Shown in pieces: positions 1-10,055 of a DNA stretch of 64,000 bases; position 1 is the stretch's first letter, and each line of letters opens with the position of its first letter. The notes beneath the pieces were generated by a model. The model ran no database searches. It was given only the letters and a program-made list of their open reading frames with translations, and had not been told where the DNA came from. Source of the stretch: Streptomyces ochraceiscleroticus (GTDB taxonomy: Bacteria; Actinomycetota; Actinomycetes; Streptomycetales; Streptomycetaceae); NCBI RefSeq assembly GCF_000720485.1, contig NZ_JOAX01000025.1:1-64000 (forward strand), given 5' to 3'. The translations under genes were made by a program, and so were the position numbers.

Positions 1-86
1 CTGCTGACGGCGGCGGAGGCACCCGCTCCCGTACGGCTCCCGCCGCCCCCCGACCCGCCCTGGTACGGAGTGCTCCGCACGCCCGG

Positions 87-92
87 TAGGCT
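87..92 (+). promoter_or_regulatory. Leaderless -10 box of trmI
   Basis: TAGGCT ends 6 bases before the ATG at 99 and no purine-rich ribosome binding site lies between them. With the usual 6-7 base gap from -10 box to transcription start, the mRNA would begin at the start codon. The same TANNNT-plus-6/7 arrangement recurs at several other genes in the window. No convincing -35 box is visible. Confidence 0.5.
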
Positions 93-98
93 GGTCAC

Positions 99-1094
99 AT
101 GTCCGAACCGACCGGTGCCGCCCGCCGTCGCGGGCCCTTCAAGGTCGGGGACCAGGTCCAGCTCACCGATCCCAAGGGTCGCCACTACACGTTCACGCTC
201 GAAGCGGGGAAGAGCTTCCACACCCACAAGGGAGCCTTCCCCCACGACGAGCTGATCGGCGCTCCCGAGGGCAGTGTTGTCCGTACCACCGGGAACGTCG
301 CCTACCTCGCGCTGCGCCCCCTGCTCCCCGACTACGTCCTGTCCATGCCCCGCGGTGCCGCCGTGGTCTACCCCAAGGACGCGGGGCAGATCCTGGCGAT
401 GGCCGACATCTTCCCCGGCGCCCGCGTCGTCGAGGCGGGAGTGGGATCCGGGTCGCTCAGCAGCTTCCTGCTGCGCGCCATTGGCGACCAGGGCATGCTG
501 CACAGCTACGAGCGGCGCGCCGACTTCGCCGAGATCGCCACCCAGAACGTCGAGCGGTACTTCGGGGGCCCGCACCCCGCCTGGACGCTCACCGTCGGTG
601 ACCTCCAGGACAATCTCTCCGACGCCGACGTCGACCGCGTCATCCTGGACATGCTCGCCCCTTGGGAGTGCCTGGACGCCGTCTCCAAGGCGCTCGTCCC
701 CGGCGGCATCCTGTGCGCGTACGTCGCGACGACGACGCAGCTCGCCCGCACCGTCGAGGCCATCCGCGACCACGGCACCTTCAACGAGCCGTCGGCCTGG
801 GAGACCATGGTCCGCACCTGGCACGTCGAGGGCCTGGCCGTCCGCCCCGACCACCGCATGATCGGCCACACCGGCTTCCTGCTCACCGCCCGCCGCCTCG
901 CGGACGGCGTGGAGCCGCCGCTGCGCCGCCGCCGGCCCGCCAAGGGCGCGTACGGCGAGGACTACACCGGCCCCGGTGGCCAGTCCGCGCCCGCCGAGGA
1001 GCAGCAGGTGCACAAGACCCCGGCCCAGAAGCTGCGCGAGAAGAAGGAACGCGAGCAGCGGGAGCAGGCCGGCCAGGACGCCGCCGAGAGCTGA
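99..1094 (+). CDS. trmI: tRNA (adenine-58-N1)-methyltransferase TrmI
   Basis: 331 aa. TrmI uses S-adenosylmethionine to make 1-methyladenosine at position 58 in the T-loop of tRNAs, in the cytoplasm, as a homotetramer. Seen: an N-terminal beta domain (about 1-85), a Rossmann methyltransferase core with SAM motif I EAGVGSGSL at 112-120, and ILDMLAPWE near 182, the conserved Asp-Met-Leu-x-Pro-Trp of this family. The tail after about residue 290 is Lys/Glu-rich and probably disordered, as in other Streptomyces copies. ATG 99 fits the leaderless promoter just upstream. A strong hairpin follows the gene. In actinobacteria trmI commonly sits just upstream of the mpa-dop-pup cluster, as here. Confidence 0.9.
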   Translation: MSEPTGAARRRGPFKVGDQVQLTDPKGRHYTFTLEAGKSFHTHKGAFPHDELIGAPEGSVVRTTGNVAYLALRPLLPDYVLSMPRGAAVVYPKDAGQILAMADIFPGARVVEAGVGSGSLSSFLLRAIGDQGMLHSYERRADFAEIATQNVERYFGGPHPAWTLTVGDLQDNLSDADVDRVILDMLAPWECLDAVSKALVPGGILCAYVATTTQLARTVEAIRDHGTFNEPSAWETMVRTWHVEGLAVRPDHRMIGHTGFLLTARRLADGVEPPLRRRRPAKGAYGEDYTGPGGQSAPAEEQQVHKTPAQKLREKKEREQREQAGQDAAES

Positions 1095-1126
1095 CGCGCT
1101 CGCAGCAGTACCGATCCGAACCGCAC

Positions 1127-1168
1127 GGCGCCGCCGGTGAGTTCCCGCACGGGAACCCCGGCGGCGCC
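1127..1168 (+). terminator. Hairpin terminator after trmI
   Basis: An 11-bp perfect stem, GGCGCCGCCGG (1127-1137) with CCGGCGGCGCC (1158-1168), encloses a second small hairpin (GTTCCC 1141-1146 with GGGAAC 1151-1156). There is no U-tract, which is usual for Streptomyces terminators. Confidence 0.7.
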
Positions 1169-1341
1169 GCCCGTTTCCGGACATGGGGGAACTACCGGCG
1201 TGGGCCCCGCGTTCCCAGGGCAAGGGCCGAGTTCTTCAAGTTTTCTTCTTGGTCCGGACTTGTTGGTTCCGTGACGGGGCGTCGTGTGGAACGATGCCGG
1301 GCAACCCCCACCGCCACAGCTCTTCCCAGGAGTTATTCCGC

Positions 1342-1950
1342 GTGCAGTCCTTGGCAGGCCCGGACCTTCCGCACACCGGCACGACCTTCATGCAGTGGCT
1401 CGCCACCGCGACCGCTGTCGCGGGTGTAGTGGCCCTGGCCTCCTTCGTCCAGCCCGCCGGCGCCGCGGTCTCCACCGCCTCCGCCGCGACCTCGACCGCC
1501 GGCCGCCCCGCCCCCGCGGCCACCGCGCCGGACGCCGGCGCCGCGCATTACCCGCTCGACTGCGGACCGAGCAAGGTCGATGTGGCCGACAGGCTCTCCG
1601 GTGACCTCGACGGCGACGGCGCTCCCGAGACCGTCGCCGTGGTCCGCTGCCACGCCGAGATGGGCACCCCGCCCAGCGGTGTGTACGTCCTCGCCGCGCC
1701 GTCCGTGAAAGGTGCCGCGCCGCGCGTCGTGGCCACCCTCGTCGACCCCGCCGACAAGCTGAGTGTGCAGGACCTCACCCTGACCGGCAGCGCGCTGAGC
1801 GCCACGCTCTCGGGATACTCCAGCACCGATGTGCCGCGCTGCTGCCCCGATGTCCACAAGGGCGCCAAGTGGCGATGGGAGAACGGCAAGTTCGTCCAGA
1901 GCGAACTTCCCGCCGCGGAGGACGGGCTTCCGGCCGCCCGGGGAGTCTGA
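1342..1950 (+). CDS. Secreted protein with calcium-binding-like DxDxDG motif
   Basis: 202 aa, function unknown. GTG 1342 is chosen because AGGAG lies 9 bases upstream (1328-1332); the frame is open further upstream without a comparable site. The N-terminus has a hydrophobic stretch (about 17-40, ending Ala-rich) consistent with a signal peptide and export, followed by an Ala/Thr-rich linker. The mature part contains DLDGDGAPE, an FG-GAP/EF-hand-like calcium loop, and a Cys pair in RCCPD plus CGPS and VRC, suggesting disulfides outside the cell. The ending WRWENGKF is typical of small actinobacterial secreted proteins. It is followed by the convergent ferredoxin gene. The calcium and disulfide roles are inference. 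Confidence 0.7.
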   Translation: MQSLAGPDLPHTGTTFMQWLATATAVAGVVALASFVQPAGAAVSTASAATSTAGRPAPAATAPDAGAAHYPLDCGPSKVDVADRLSGDLDGDGAPETVAVVRCHAEMGTPPSGVYVLAAPSVKGAAPRVVATLVDPADKLSVQDLTLTGSALSATLSGYSSTDVPRCCPDVHKGAKWRWENGKFVQSELPAAEDGLPAARGV

Positions 1951-2107
1951 CCGCGCCAGCGTGTAACCGCGGCATCACTGTCCGACGGCAACATCACCGC
2001 GCGTCCGACCGTCGGTTTCCGGCCGGACGCGCTCCGTTGCTCTCCGTCGCCGGGCCGCTCGTCCGGTTACTCCGCGTCCGGCCGGCGTGCGGTTGCCCGG
2101 CGTCCGG

Positions 2108-2401
2108 TTACTCCGCGTCCGGCCCGTACACCTCGGCCTTGTCCGACACGCGGCGCACGTGAATGCAGTCGCCGGGGCACTCCTTCGCGGAGTCCCGCAC
2201 GTCGTTGAGCAGCGGCAACGGCACCGGCGTGGTGGCGCCCTTGTCCTGCAGCAGCTCGTCGTCGGCGCTCTTCACGTACGCCAGCCCGTCGATGTCGAGC
2301 TCGAAGACCTCCGGCGCGTACTGCGCGCAGATGCCGTCCCCGGTGCAGAGGTCCTGGTCGATCCAGACCTCGAGCTCGGTGGCTTCTTCCTGGGCGCTCA
2401 T
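2108..2401 (-). CDS. Small ferredoxin, probably 3Fe-4S type
   Basis: 97 aa. Electron carrier of the actinobacterial small-ferredoxin family that often serves cytochrome P450s or other oxidoreductases. Seen: CTGDGIC, with Asp where a 4Fe-4S protein has a second Cys, then APEVF and a C-terminal CPGDC; this fits a [3Fe-4S] cluster, but the second half is atypical because it has CPGDC rather than the usual CP ending. No P450 or ferredoxin reductase gene is nearby, so the partner is unknown. It is divergent from mpa and shares a 252-base promoter region with it. ATG 2401 has a weak AGGCGAG directly upstream. Confidence 0.85.
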   Translation of the reverse strand: MSAQEEATELEVWIDQDLCTGDGICAQYAPEVFELDIDGLAYVKSADDELLQDKGATTPVPLPLLNDVRDSAKECPGDCIHVRRVSDKAEVYGPDAE

Positions 2402-2609
2402 CTCGCCTGCCGTTCCTGCGTACGTTTAACCGATGTTGTCTAAGTAGTGCCAGCACTGACGGGTGTTGACCGTGTCGACGATACAACCGGTCGCTTTCCG
2501 ATGTTGTCGGGTGGGTATCACCCCAGGGTGAGGACGTGCGCAAGGGTGAAGATCGGACACACCCCGACAGTCTTTTCGATCTAGGGGTTTCAACCTGCAC
2601 CGGCCCAGG

Positions 2610-2615
2610 TAGGGT
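2610..2615 (+). promoter_or_regulatory. Putative -10 box of mpa
   Basis: TAGGGT lies 38 bases upstream of the mpa GTG, with a weak TTTCAA about 16 bases further upstream. Transcription would start near 2622 and leave a leader of about 32 bases that carries GGAGGAGGTGAG as ribosome binding site. Confidence 0.4.
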
Positions 2616-2653
2616 CAGGAAGCGTCCAGCTCCCCTTGGAGGAGGTGAGGACC

Positions 2654-4420
2654 GTGGCAGCCCACGACGACGACATCAACCGCGGCATCCGGCCGGGGCG
2701 GGGGTCTGAAGACCCTGCCGGCCAGGTTGCCTATCTCGAGCAGGAGATCGCCGTCCTGCGACGCAAGCTCGCCGACTCTCCGCGTCACACGAGGATTCTC
2801 GAAGAGCGGATCGTCGAGCTGCAGACCAACCTGGCCGGCGTATCGGCTCAGAACGAGCGACTCGCCAACACTCTCCGTGAGGCCCGCGACCAGATCGTCG
2901 CGCTCAAGGAGGAGGTCGACCGGCTCGCTCAGCCGCCGGCCGGCTTCGGTGTCTTCCTGCAGGCGAATGAGGACGGCACCTGCGACATTTTCACCGGAGG
3001 CCGAAAGCTCCGGGTCAATGTCAGTCCGAGCGTCGAGCTCGAAGAGCTCAGGCGTGGCCAGGAGGTCATGCTCAACGAAGCGCTCAACGTGGTCGAGGCC
3101 ATGGAGTTCGAGAGCGCCGGGGACATCGTCACCCTCAAGGAAATCCTGGAGGACGGCGAGCGCGCCCTGGTCATCGGGCACACCGACGAGGAACGGGTGG
3201 TGAGGCTCGCCGAGCCGCTGCTGGACATCACCATCCGCCCCGGCGACGCCCTGCTCCTCGAGCCCCGCTCCGGCTACGTCTATGAAGTCATTCCCAAGAG
3301 CGAGGTCGAAGAGCTGGTCCTCGAAGAGGTACCGGACATCGACTACACCAAGATCGGCGGTCTGGGCGGCCAGATCGAGCTGATCCGGGACGCCGTCGAG
3401 CTCCCGTATCTCTACCCCGATCTGTTCAAGGAGCACGAACTGCGCCCGCCGAAGGGTGTCTTGCTCTACGGCCCTCCCGGCTGCGGCAAGACGCTCATCG
3501 CCAAGGCGGTCGCCAACTCCCTCGCCAAGAAGGTCGCCGAGGTGACCGGCAAGCCCGCGGGGAAGAGCTTCTTCCTCAACATCAAGGGCCCCGAGCTCCT
3601 CAACAAGTACGTCGGCGAGACCGAGCGGCACATCCGCCTGGTCTTCCAGCGGGCAAGGGAGAAGGCAAGCGAGGGCACGCCCGTCATCGTCTTCTTCGAC
3701 GAGATGGACTCCCTCTTCCGCACCCGTGGCTCCGGGGTCAGCTCGGACGTGGAGAACACCATCGTCCCGCAGCTGCTCTCCGAGATCGACGGTGTGGAGG
3801 GCCTGGAAAATGTGATCGTCATCGGTGCCTCGAACCGCGAGGACATGATCGACCCGGCGATCCTGCGGCCCGGCCGGCTCGACGTCAAGATCAAGATCGA
3901 GCGTCCGGACGCCGAAGCGGCCAAGGACATCTTCTCGAAGTACCTCACCGAGCGGCTTCCGCTGCACTCCGACGACCTCGCCGAGCACGGCGGCTCGAAG
4001 AAGGCCGCGGTCAGCGGCATGATCCAGTCGGTCGTCGAGCAGATGTACGCGGAATCGGAGGAGAACCGCTTCCTGGAGGTCACCTACGCCAACGGTGACA
4101 AGGAAGTCCTGTACTTCAAGGACTTCAACTCCGGCGCCATGATCGAGAACATCGTCGGACGCGCCAAGAAGATGGCCATCAAGGCATTCCTCGAACAGAA
4201 CCAGAAGGGTCTCCGGGTCGCCCACCTGCTCCAGGCATGCGTGGACGAGTTCAAGGAGAACGAGGACCTGCCCAACACGACCAACCCGGACGACTGGGCC
4301 CGGATCTCCGGCAAGAAGGGCGAGCGGATCGTCTACATCCGCACCCTGGTCACCGGCAAGCAAGGCGCGGACACCGGTCGCTCCATCGACACGGTGGCGA
4401 ACACCGGACAGTACCTGTAA
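2654..4420 (+). CDS. mpa: Proteasome-associated AAA unfoldase Mpa/ARC
   Basis: 588 aa. Hexameric ATPase that captures pupylated proteins, unfolds them and feeds them into the 20S proteasome. Seen in order: a coiled coil (about 24-92) that in the family binds Pup; tandem OB domains (about 95-230); the AAA module with Walker A GPPGCGKT (273-280) and Walker B VIVFFDE (344-350); and a C-terminal GQYL whose penultimate Tyr is the proteasome gate-opening signal. GTG 2654 follows GGAGGAGGTGAG closely; an in-frame ATG at 2636 would put that site inside the gene. It heads mpa-dop-pup-prcB-prcA. The first residues are Asp-rich. The Streptomyces literature name is arc. Confidence 0.95.
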   Translation: MAAHDDDINRGIRPGRGSEDPAGQVAYLEQEIAVLRRKLADSPRHTRILEERIVELQTNLAGVSAQNERLANTLREARDQIVALKEEVDRLAQPPAGFGVFLQANEDGTCDIFTGGRKLRVNVSPSVELEELRRGQEVMLNEALNVVEAMEFESAGDIVTLKEILEDGERALVIGHTDEERVVRLAEPLLDITIRPGDALLLEPRSGYVYEVIPKSEVEELVLEEVPDIDYTKIGGLGGQIELIRDAVELPYLYPDLFKEHELRPPKGVLLYGPPGCGKTLIAKAVANSLAKKVAEVTGKPAGKSFFLNIKGPELLNKYVGETERHIRLVFQRAREKASEGTPVIVFFDEMDSLFRTRGSGVSSDVENTIVPQLLSEIDGVEGLENVIVIGASNREDMIDPAILRPGRLDVKIKIERPDAEAAKDIFSKYLTERLPLHSDDLAEHGGSKKAAVSGMIQSVVEQMYAESEENRFLEVTYANGDKEVLYFKDFNSGAMIENIVGRAKKMAIKAFLEQNQKGLRVAHLLQACVDEFKENEDLPNTTNPDDWARISGKKGERIVYIRTLVTGKQGADTGRSIDTVANTGQYL

Positions 4421-4693
4421 CACCGCTCACCGGCTGCGGATGTCCCAGGCGGGGCGTCCGCAGCCGGACGCTTTCCAGGGGCCGGGACGCACCCTGGAGA
4501 TCCCCCGGCGGAACAGGGAAAACCGGACTGGAGCAATGACTGTAATGATCTCCCCAGCGCCGCATCGGCGTTCTAGGCTCTTCGGTACCACCGCACCACA
4601 CAGTGCGGAAGCGGGGACCGCATACGGACCGGAAGCGCAGCGGTACTTGAGCGCCGACCCCAGCAGGGGGCGCCGCCGGGCAAGGAGGGCCGC

Positions 4694-6205
4694 ATGACCG
4701 TACGGCGAGTAATGGGCATCGAGACGGAGTACGGCATCTCCGTCCCCGGCCACCCGAACGCCAATGCCATGCTCACCTCGTCCCAAGTCGTCAACGCCTA
4801 CGCGGCGGCGATGCACCGGGCGCGCCGCGCCCGCTGGGACTTCGAGGAGGAGAACCCGCTGCGGGACGCCCGCGGCTTCGACCTCGCACGTGAGAACGCC
4901 GACGCCAGCCAGCTCACGGACGAGGACATCGGTCTGGCCAACGTCATCCTCACCAACGGCGCGCGGCTCTACGTCGACCACGCGCACCCCGAGTACAGCG
5001 CCCCCGAGGTCACCAATCCGCGCGACGCCGTCCTCTGGGACAAGGCCGGCGAGCGCATCATGGCCGAGGCCGCCGAGAAGGCCGCCCAGGTCCCCGGCGC
5101 CCAGCCGATCCACCTGTACAAGAACAACACCGACAACAAGGGCGCGTCCTACGGCACGCACGAGAACTACCTGATGAAGCGGGAGACCCCCTTCTCGGAC
5201 ATCGTGCGCCACCTGACCCCGTTCTTCGTCTCCCGGCAGGTCGTCACCGGTGCCGGACGCGTCGGCATCGGCCAGGACGGCCACGAGCACGGCTTCCAGC
5301 TCAGCCAGCGCGCCGACTACTTCGAGGTGGAGGTGGGGCTGGAGACGACGCTCAAGCGGCCCATCATCAACACCCGCGACGAGCCGCACGCGGACGCCGA
5401 GAAGTACCGCCGCCTCCACGTGATCATCGGCGACGCGAACCTCTCCGAGATCTCCACGTACCTGAAACTGGGCACGACGGCGCTGGTCCTTTCCATGATC
5501 GAGGACGGCTTCATCAACGTCGACCTCGCCGTCGACCAGCCCGTACGCACCCTCCACCAGGTCTCGCACGACCCCTCCCTGCAGCACCTGATCACGCTCC
5601 GCAGCGGCCGGACACTCACCGCCGTGCAGCTCCAGATGGAGTACTACGAGCTGGCGCGCAAGTACGTCGAGGAGCGCTTCGGGGCCGACGCGGACGAGCA
5701 GACCAAGGACGTCCTCACCCGGTGGGAGGACGTGCTGGGCCGGCTGGAGAACGACCCGATGAGCCTGTCCGGCACGCTGGACTGGGTCGCCAAGCGGGAG
5801 CTCATGGAGGGCTACCGGCGCCGCGACAACCTCGACTGGGACGCTGCCCGGCTGCACCTGGTCGACCTCCAGTACGCCGACGTACGGCCCGACAAGGGCC
5901 TGTACAACCGACTGGCGGAGCGCGGCAAGATGAAGCGCCTCGTGACCGAGGCGGACGTCGAGAGGGCGGAGATCAAGCCCCCGGAGGACACCAGGGCCTA
6001 CTTCCGGGGCCGCTGCCTGGAGCAGTACGCGGACGACGTCGCCGCGGCGTCCTGGGACTCCGTGATCTTCGATCTGCCGGGCCGCGACTCGCTCCAGCGC
6101 GTGCCCACGCTGGAGCCGCTGCGCGGCACCCGCAACCACGTCAAGGAGCTTCTGGACCGCTGCCGCACGGCGGAGGACCTGGTCCGGGTCCTCAGCGGCG
6201 GCTGA
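4694..6205 (+). CDS. dop: Pup deamidase/depupylase Dop
   Basis: 503 aa. Dop removes Pup from tagged proteins and, where Pup ends in Gln, deamidates it to Glu; it belongs to the glutamine-synthetase-like carboxylate-amine family. Seen: GIETEYG at 8-14 with the metal/nucleotide Glu10; the charged insertion at about 50-80 (the Dop loop that distinguishes it from PafA); the catalytic-type Asp95 in [11 protein letters not shown]; and [10 protein letters not shown] further on. No key residue is missing. A 273-base gap separates it from mpa and a 215-base gap from pup, so it may have its own promoter. Because the Pup gene here already ends in Glu, depupylation is probably its main task. Confidence 0.95.
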   Translation: MTVRRVMGIETEYGISVPGHPNANAMLTSSQVVNAYAAAMHRARRARWDFEEENPLRDARGFDLARENADASQLTDEDIGLANVILTNGARLYVDHAHPEYSAPEVTNPRDAVLWDKAGERIMAEAAEKAAQVPGAQPIHLYKNNTDNKGASYGTHENYLMKRETPFSDIVRHLTPFFVSRQVVTGAGRVGIGQDGHEHGFQLSQRADYFEVEVGLETTLKRPIINTRDEPHADAEKYRRLHVIIGDANLSEISTYLKLGTTALVLSMIEDGFINVDLAVDQPVRTLHQVSHDPSLQHLITLRSGRTLTAVQLQMEYYELARKYVEERFGADADEQTKDVLTRWEDVLGRLENDPMSLSGTLDWVAKRELMEGYRRRDNLDWDAARLHLVDLQYADVRPDKGLYNRLAERGKMKRLVTEADVERAEIKPPEDTRAYFRGRCLEQYADDVAAASWDSVIFDLPGRDSLQRVPTLEPLRGTRNHVKELLDRCRTAEDLVRVLSGG

Positions 6206-6420
6206 GGAGGTAAAGACGCGTACAGGCCGCTCACGGCCTGATCGCGGTCCGATCGTGACCGATCCGGGGCCCGCCGGGCGGCTGAAAAGTCCGCCCGGCG
6301 GGAATCATCGAGGTGAGTCCCGGACGTTGAGGGAAAGTGCAAGGCCGATGTCGGACCCAGCTTGTAGGGTCTGATCTTGACAGTCACATCGAGCGGGGCG
6401 AACCGAGCGGGGTGAGGGAT

Positions 6421-6639
6421 ATGGCGACCAAGGACACCGGCGGCGGGCAGCAGAAGGCTTCGCGTACCACCGAAGAGGTCGAGGAGCAGACCCAGGACGC
6501 GGAAGCGTCCGAGGACCTCAAGGAACGCCAGGAAAAGCTGTCGGACGACGTGGACTCCGTCCTGGACGAAATCGACGATGTCCTCGAAGAGAACGCCGAG
6601 GATTTCGTTCGAAGCTTCGTTCAAAAGGGCGGAGAGTAA
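6421..6639 (+). CDS. pup: Prokaryotic ubiquitin-like protein Pup
   Basis: 72 aa. Small, disordered tag joined by PafA through its C-terminal Glu side chain to substrate lysines and recognised by Mpa. Seen: a Gly/Gln/Thr N-terminus, then highly acidic sequence with the helix-forming Mpa-binding part (about 30-60), and a C-terminus VQKGGE. The last codon is GAG (Glu), so no deamidation is needed before ligation. ATG 6421 has GGGGTGAGGGAT immediately upstream; the open frame extends to 6337 without a comparable site. A TAGGGT at 6365-6370 could be its -10 box. It lies between dop and prcB. Confidence 0.95.
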   Translation: MATKDTGGGQQKASRTTEEVEEQTQDAEASEDLKERQEKLSDDVDSVLDEIDDVLEENAEDFVRSFVQKGGE

Positions 6640-6929
6640 CGCGCATTCCGCCAGGGCGCGCCCCGACGAAAGTCGGGTGCGCCCGGCGATGCGCCTCGCC
6701 GCATGCCGCCCGCGGAGCCATTCCGCGGGGCGGCGAGCGCTGGACACGCGACTGGGGTGGCCGCGGCGGTACCGAGCCGGTGCCCGGCGGCGCACACCGT
6801 ATGTGGATCATGTAAACGGTATGGGTAAGGTCCGGGGCGTAACGTGCTTCAGCTGCAGCGCAGCGCTGGGCCAAGTCAAGGATCGGCCGCACGTCTTGGG
6901 CGGGCGGCCGAGTATCCGGAAGGAAACGT

Positions 6930-7775
6930 GTGGAAGCCAATACTCGAAGCACCGGGCGTCTACCAGCTGCCTTCCTGACGCCTGGGTCCTCCTCGTTCAT
7001 GGACTTTCTCAGCGAGCACTCTCCGGAGCTGCTTCCGGGGAACCGGCCGCTGCCGCCCGTGCAGGGGGCGATCGAGGCGCCGCACGGCACGACGATCGTG
7101 GCGGCGACCTTCCCCGGTGGCGTCGTGCTCGCCGGTGACCGCCGGGCGACGATGGGCAACGTCATCGCGCAGCGGGACATCGAGAAGGTCTTCCCGGCGG
7201 ACGAGTACAGCGCGGTCGGGATTGCCGGCACGGCGGGGCTCGCCGTGGAGATGGTGAAGCTCTTCCAGCTCGAGCTGGAGCACTTCGAAAAGGTCGAGGG
7301 CGCGCAGCTTTCCCTGGAGGGCAAGGCGAACCGCCTCTCGACGATGATCCGCAGCAACCTCGGCATGGCCATGCAGGGCCTGGCCGTGGTGCCGCTGTTC
7401 GCGGGGTTCGACGTCGACCGGGGGAAGGGCCGCATCTTCTCCTACGACGTGACCGGCGGGCGGTCGGAGGAGACGGGGTACGCCGCGACCGGATCCGGTT
7501 CGGTGTTCGCCCGGAGCGCGCTCAAGAAGCTGTTCCGGGACGACTTCTCCGAGAACGAGGCGGCGACCGCGGTCGTGCAGGCGCTGTACGACGCCGCGGA
7601 CGACGACTCGGCGACCGGCGGCCCGGACCTGGGCCGGCGGATCTACCCGATCGTCACGGTGATCACCGATGAGGGCTTCAAGAGGCTCACCAGTGACGAG
7701 GTCTCCGAGATCGCCCGTGCGGTGCACGAGCGGCGCCTGGAGCAGCCGGACGGTCCGCGGGCGGCGCTGCTCTGA
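6930..7775 (+). CDS. prcB: Proteasome beta subunit PrcB
   Basis: 281 aa precursor. Catalytic subunit of the 20S proteasome, an N-terminal nucleophile threonine hydrolase. Seen: a 53-residue propeptide, the cleavage site HG|TTIVAAT that exposes Thr54 as nucleophile, [10 protein letters not shown] carrying the conserved Asp-Arg, and the GSGS region (ATGSGSVFA) near the C-terminal third. GTG 6930 is preceded by GGAAGGAAAC; an overlapping GTG two bases earlier is out of frame. A 290-base gap to pup contains no gene. prcA follows after 87 bases, giving equal dosage for the alpha7-beta7-beta7-alpha7 particle. Confidence 0.95.
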   Translation: MEANTRSTGRLPAAFLTPGSSSFMDFLSEHSPELLPGNRPLPPVQGAIEAPHGTTIVAATFPGGVVLAGDRRATMGNVIAQRDIEKVFPADEYSAVGIAGTAGLAVEMVKLFQLELEHFEKVEGAQLSLEGKANRLSTMIRSNLGMAMQGLAVVPLFAGFDVDRGKGRIFSYDVTGGRSEETGYAATGSGSVFARSALKKLFRDDFSENEAATAVVQALYDAADDDSATGGPDLGRRIYPIVTVITDEGFKRLTSDEVSEIARAVHERRLEQPDGPRAALL

Positions 7776-7862
7776 CGGGCGGCAGCGGACTTGCGGATGA
7801 CGGATGATCCGGAGGTGCTTTCGCCAGTGAGAGAGCCATTGACAGAAAGGGACGGATAGCCG

Positions 7863-8666
7863 GTGTCGACGCCGTTCTATGTCTCACCCCAGCAGGCCAT
7901 GGCGGACCGCGCCGAGTACGCCCGCAAGGGCATCGCGCGCGGACGCAGTGTTGTTGCTCTGCAGTATGCCGACGGCGTCGTTTTCGTCGCCGAGAATCCT
8001 TCCCGTGCACTGCACAAGGTCAGTGAGATTTATGACCGGATCGCCTTCGCGGCGGTCGGTAAATACAACGAGTTCGAGAACCTCCGGATCGGTGGCGTGC
8101 GCTACGCCGATCTGCGGGGGTACACCTACGACCGTGAGGACGTGACCGCGCGCGGGCTGGCGAACACCTATGCCCAGACGCTCGGTGCGATCTTCTCCAG
8201 TGCGGCCGAGAAGCCGTACGAGGTGGAGCTGCTGGTCGCGGAGGTGGGCAATACCGCCGAGGACGATCAGATCTATCGACTGCCGCATGACGGTTCGATC
8301 GTGGACGAGCACGGCTCGGTCGCGGTCGGCGGCAATGCCGATCAGATCAGCACTTACCTCGATCAGCACCACCGGGACGGCATGTCGCTGGGCGAGGCGC
8401 TGAAGCTCGCCGTGGAGTCGCTGTCGCGGGACAACAACGGCGGGGAGCGCACGCTGACCCCCGAGCAGCTCGAGGTCGCGGTCCTGGACCGCAAGCGGCC
8501 GCAGCAGCGGAAGTTCAAGCGGGTGCTGAGCAGTCAGCTCTCCCGGCTGCTGGCGTCGGAGGGTTCGTCGGCGGGGGCCACCGAGGCCGGTTCCGCCGAG
8601 GAGCCGGAGTCCGGCACGTCCGGTGAGGAGACCGGCTCCGAGCGCTCGGAGGGCTCGGAGGAGTAG
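7863..8666 (+). CDS. prcA: Proteasome alpha subunit PrcA
   Basis: 267 aa. Outer-ring subunit that gates entry to the proteasome. Seen: the N-terminal gate segment [13 protein letters not shown], then [13 protein letters not shown] and the alpha-type core (VAGGNADQ-like [25 protein letters not shown]). The last 40 residues are a low-complexity Ser/Glu/Gly tail, which is common in Streptomyces PrcA. GTG 7863 is the only start giving the conserved N-terminus. The gene is followed by a strong terminator and the convergent lacI-type gene, so this is the end of the mpa-to-prcA segment; pafA lies 2.6 kb further on. Confidence 0.95.
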   Translation: MSTPFYVSPQQAMADRAEYARKGIARGRSVVALQYADGVVFVAENPSRALHKVSEIYDRIAFAAVGKYNEFENLRIGGVRYADLRGYTYDREDVTARGLANTYAQTLGAIFSSAAEKPYEVELLVAEVGNTAEDDQIYRLPHDGSIVDEHGSVAVGGNADQISTYLDQHHRDGMSLGEALKLAVESLSRDNNGGERTLTPEQLEVAVLDRKRPQQRKFKRVLSSQLSRLLASEGSSAGATEAGSAEEPESGTSGEETGSERSEGSEE

Positions 8667-8713
8667 TCCGGTCCCCGTGCCGGGAGCGTGCCCGCTTCCG
8701 TCCGTCTCGCGCC

Positions 8714-8741
8714 GCCCCGGTGGGTCATCTCCCACCGGGGC
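8714..8741. terminator. Bidirectional terminator, prcA / lacI-type gene
   Basis: Perfect 11-bp stem GCCCCGGTGGG (8714-8724) with CCCACCGGGGC (8731-8741) and a 6-base loop, between two convergent genes. Confidence 0.75.
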
Positions 8742-8763
8742 GCGCGGCGTTCCAGGACGGTTT

Positions 8764-9879
8764 TCAGGGGCGCGGCGGGGCGGCCGTTGACCCGCGGGTG
8801 ATCAGTTCGACCGGGAGCGTGGTGGGCGCGGCGGGCGGGCGGCCGGCCAGGACGTCGATCAGGGCGCGCATGCCGGCCGCGCCGAACTCCTCGGCCGGCA
8901 GCCGTACGGTGGTCAGCTCCGGTTCGACGGCGGTGGCCAGGGCGAGATCGTCGAAGCCGGTGACGGAGACGTCCTCGGGGACGCGCAGGCCGAGCCGCCG
9001 GGCGGCCTTGCAGGCGCCGGCGGCGAGGATGTCGTCGTCGCAGACCAGGGCGGTGGGGCGGGGGCCGGGGGCGGTCAGGGCCGCGTGTGCGGCGTGCAGC
9101 CCGGCGTCCACGGTGAGCGGCGCGGCTTCGGTACGGAGCGCCGCGTCCGGTACGGCCCGTACGGCGTCGGCGAGGGCGTTCGCGCGCAGGTGGAAGGTCC
9201 AGGAGTCGACGGCGGCGGCGAGGTGGGTGAGCCGGCGGTGGCCGAGGCCGAGCAGGTGGCGGGCGGTCTGCCGGGCGCCGTCGGCGATGTCGAGGTTGAC
9301 GGTCGCGGCGGCCGGGGTGTCCTCGGGGTCGTTGTCGAGCATGACCAGGGGCAGGCCCTCGCCGTAGAGGGCGGTGAGCGCGTCGGTGGCCATGGAGGAG
9401 GCGATGACGCCGTCCAGGGTGGCGCGGGCGGAGTCGAAGGGGTCGCGGGCCGGGCCGATGCCCTCGGGGGAGGGGTACAGGACAAGGCCGAAGCCGCTGT
9501 CGGCGGCGATGCGGGCGGCGCCGGTGTAGACGCGGGCGAAGAATTCGGTGGTGAGCGCCGGCACGACGAGGAGAGCCGTGCGGGTGCGGCCGAGGCGGAG
9601 GCTGCGGGCCGCGAGGTTGGGGCGGTAGCCGAGCTCCCGCGCCGCGGCGCGTACGGCGTCGGCCTTGGCCAGGGACACGCGGCCGCGCCATTTGTCGCCG
9701 AGTACGAGGGAGACGGCCGCCTGCGAGACGCCGGCGGCGCGTGCCACGTCCTTGCTGGTGACGCGCGCGGTGTCGGTTCCGGCGGGCGCCGTGGCCGGCC
9801 GTGTCGCCGCGCCTGTGCTGCCGGTCGTACGGGCTTCCGCCCCCGGTGTCCCGGCTCGCGCCGCCCCCTCTTCGGTCAC
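8764..9879 (-). CDS. LacI-family transcriptional regulator
   Basis: 371 aa. DNA-binding repressor that responds to a small molecule, usually a sugar. Seen: a Thr/Ala-rich 38-residue N-terminal extension, then the helix-turn-helix TSKDVARAAGVSQAAVSLVLG and hinge RAAARELGYRPNLAARSLR, then a periplasmic-binding-protein-like sensor domain (about 105-371). GTG 9879 has AAGGGG 11 bases upstream; starting at the Val of VTSKDV is an alternative that removes the extension. It is divergent from an MFS transporter, with GTTATACGTAAC between them, so it most likely controls that transporter and itself. It lies inside the proteasome-pupylation region but has no evident link to it. Confidence 0.88.
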   Translation of the reverse strand: MTEEGAARAGTPGAEARTTGSTGAATRPATAPAGTDTARVTSKDVARAAGVSQAAVSLVLGDKWRGRVSLAKADAVRAAARELGYRPNLAARSLRLGRTRTALLVVPALTTEFFARVYTGAARIAADSGFGLVLYPSPEGIGPARDPFDSARATLDGVIASSMATDALTALYGEGLPLVMLDNDPEDTPAAATVNLDIADGARQTARHLLGLGHRRLTHLAAAVDSWTFHLRANALADAVRAVPDAALRTEAAPLTVDAGLHAAHAALTAPGPRPTALVCDDDILAAGACKAARRLGLRVPEDVSVTGFDDLALATAVEPELTTVRLPAEEFGAAGMRALIDVLAGRPPAAPTTLPVELITRGSTAAPPRP

Positions 9880-9987
9880 TGGTGTGGCTGCCCCTTCGTG
9901 CGACGTGCTGGTGCGGTTCCGTGCGGCGTGCTGTGCGGTGCCGCGGTGGACCCGCGGTCAGCGGCCATGGTACGTATGACGGGTCAC

Positions 9988-9999
9988 GTTATACGTAAC
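9988..9999. promoter_or_regulatory. Candidate LacI-type operator
   Basis: GTTATACGTAAC is an inverted repeat with GTTA/TAAC arms and lies in the 176-base gap between the divergent lacI-type and MFS genes. A TACGTA palindrome lies at 9971-9976. Inference: site of the adjacent regulator. Confidence 0.45.
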
Positions 10000-10055
10000 A
10001 CTAAGACGTACGCTGAACGGCTCCCGGCCCGGACGGCCGGCGGAGAGGGGCGGGT

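Noticed and set aside
1..98. Tail of an upstream gene
   Set aside because: The first 98 bases are too short to assign; a stop in one frame occurs at 5-7, but no protein can be recognised.
2615..4423. Long open frames antisense to mpa, dop, helY, the betaine permease and other genes
   Set aside because: They arise from strong G/C third-base bias in the true genes, have low-complexity Arg/Pro/Val/Leu composition, no conserved motifs and no ribosome binding sites.
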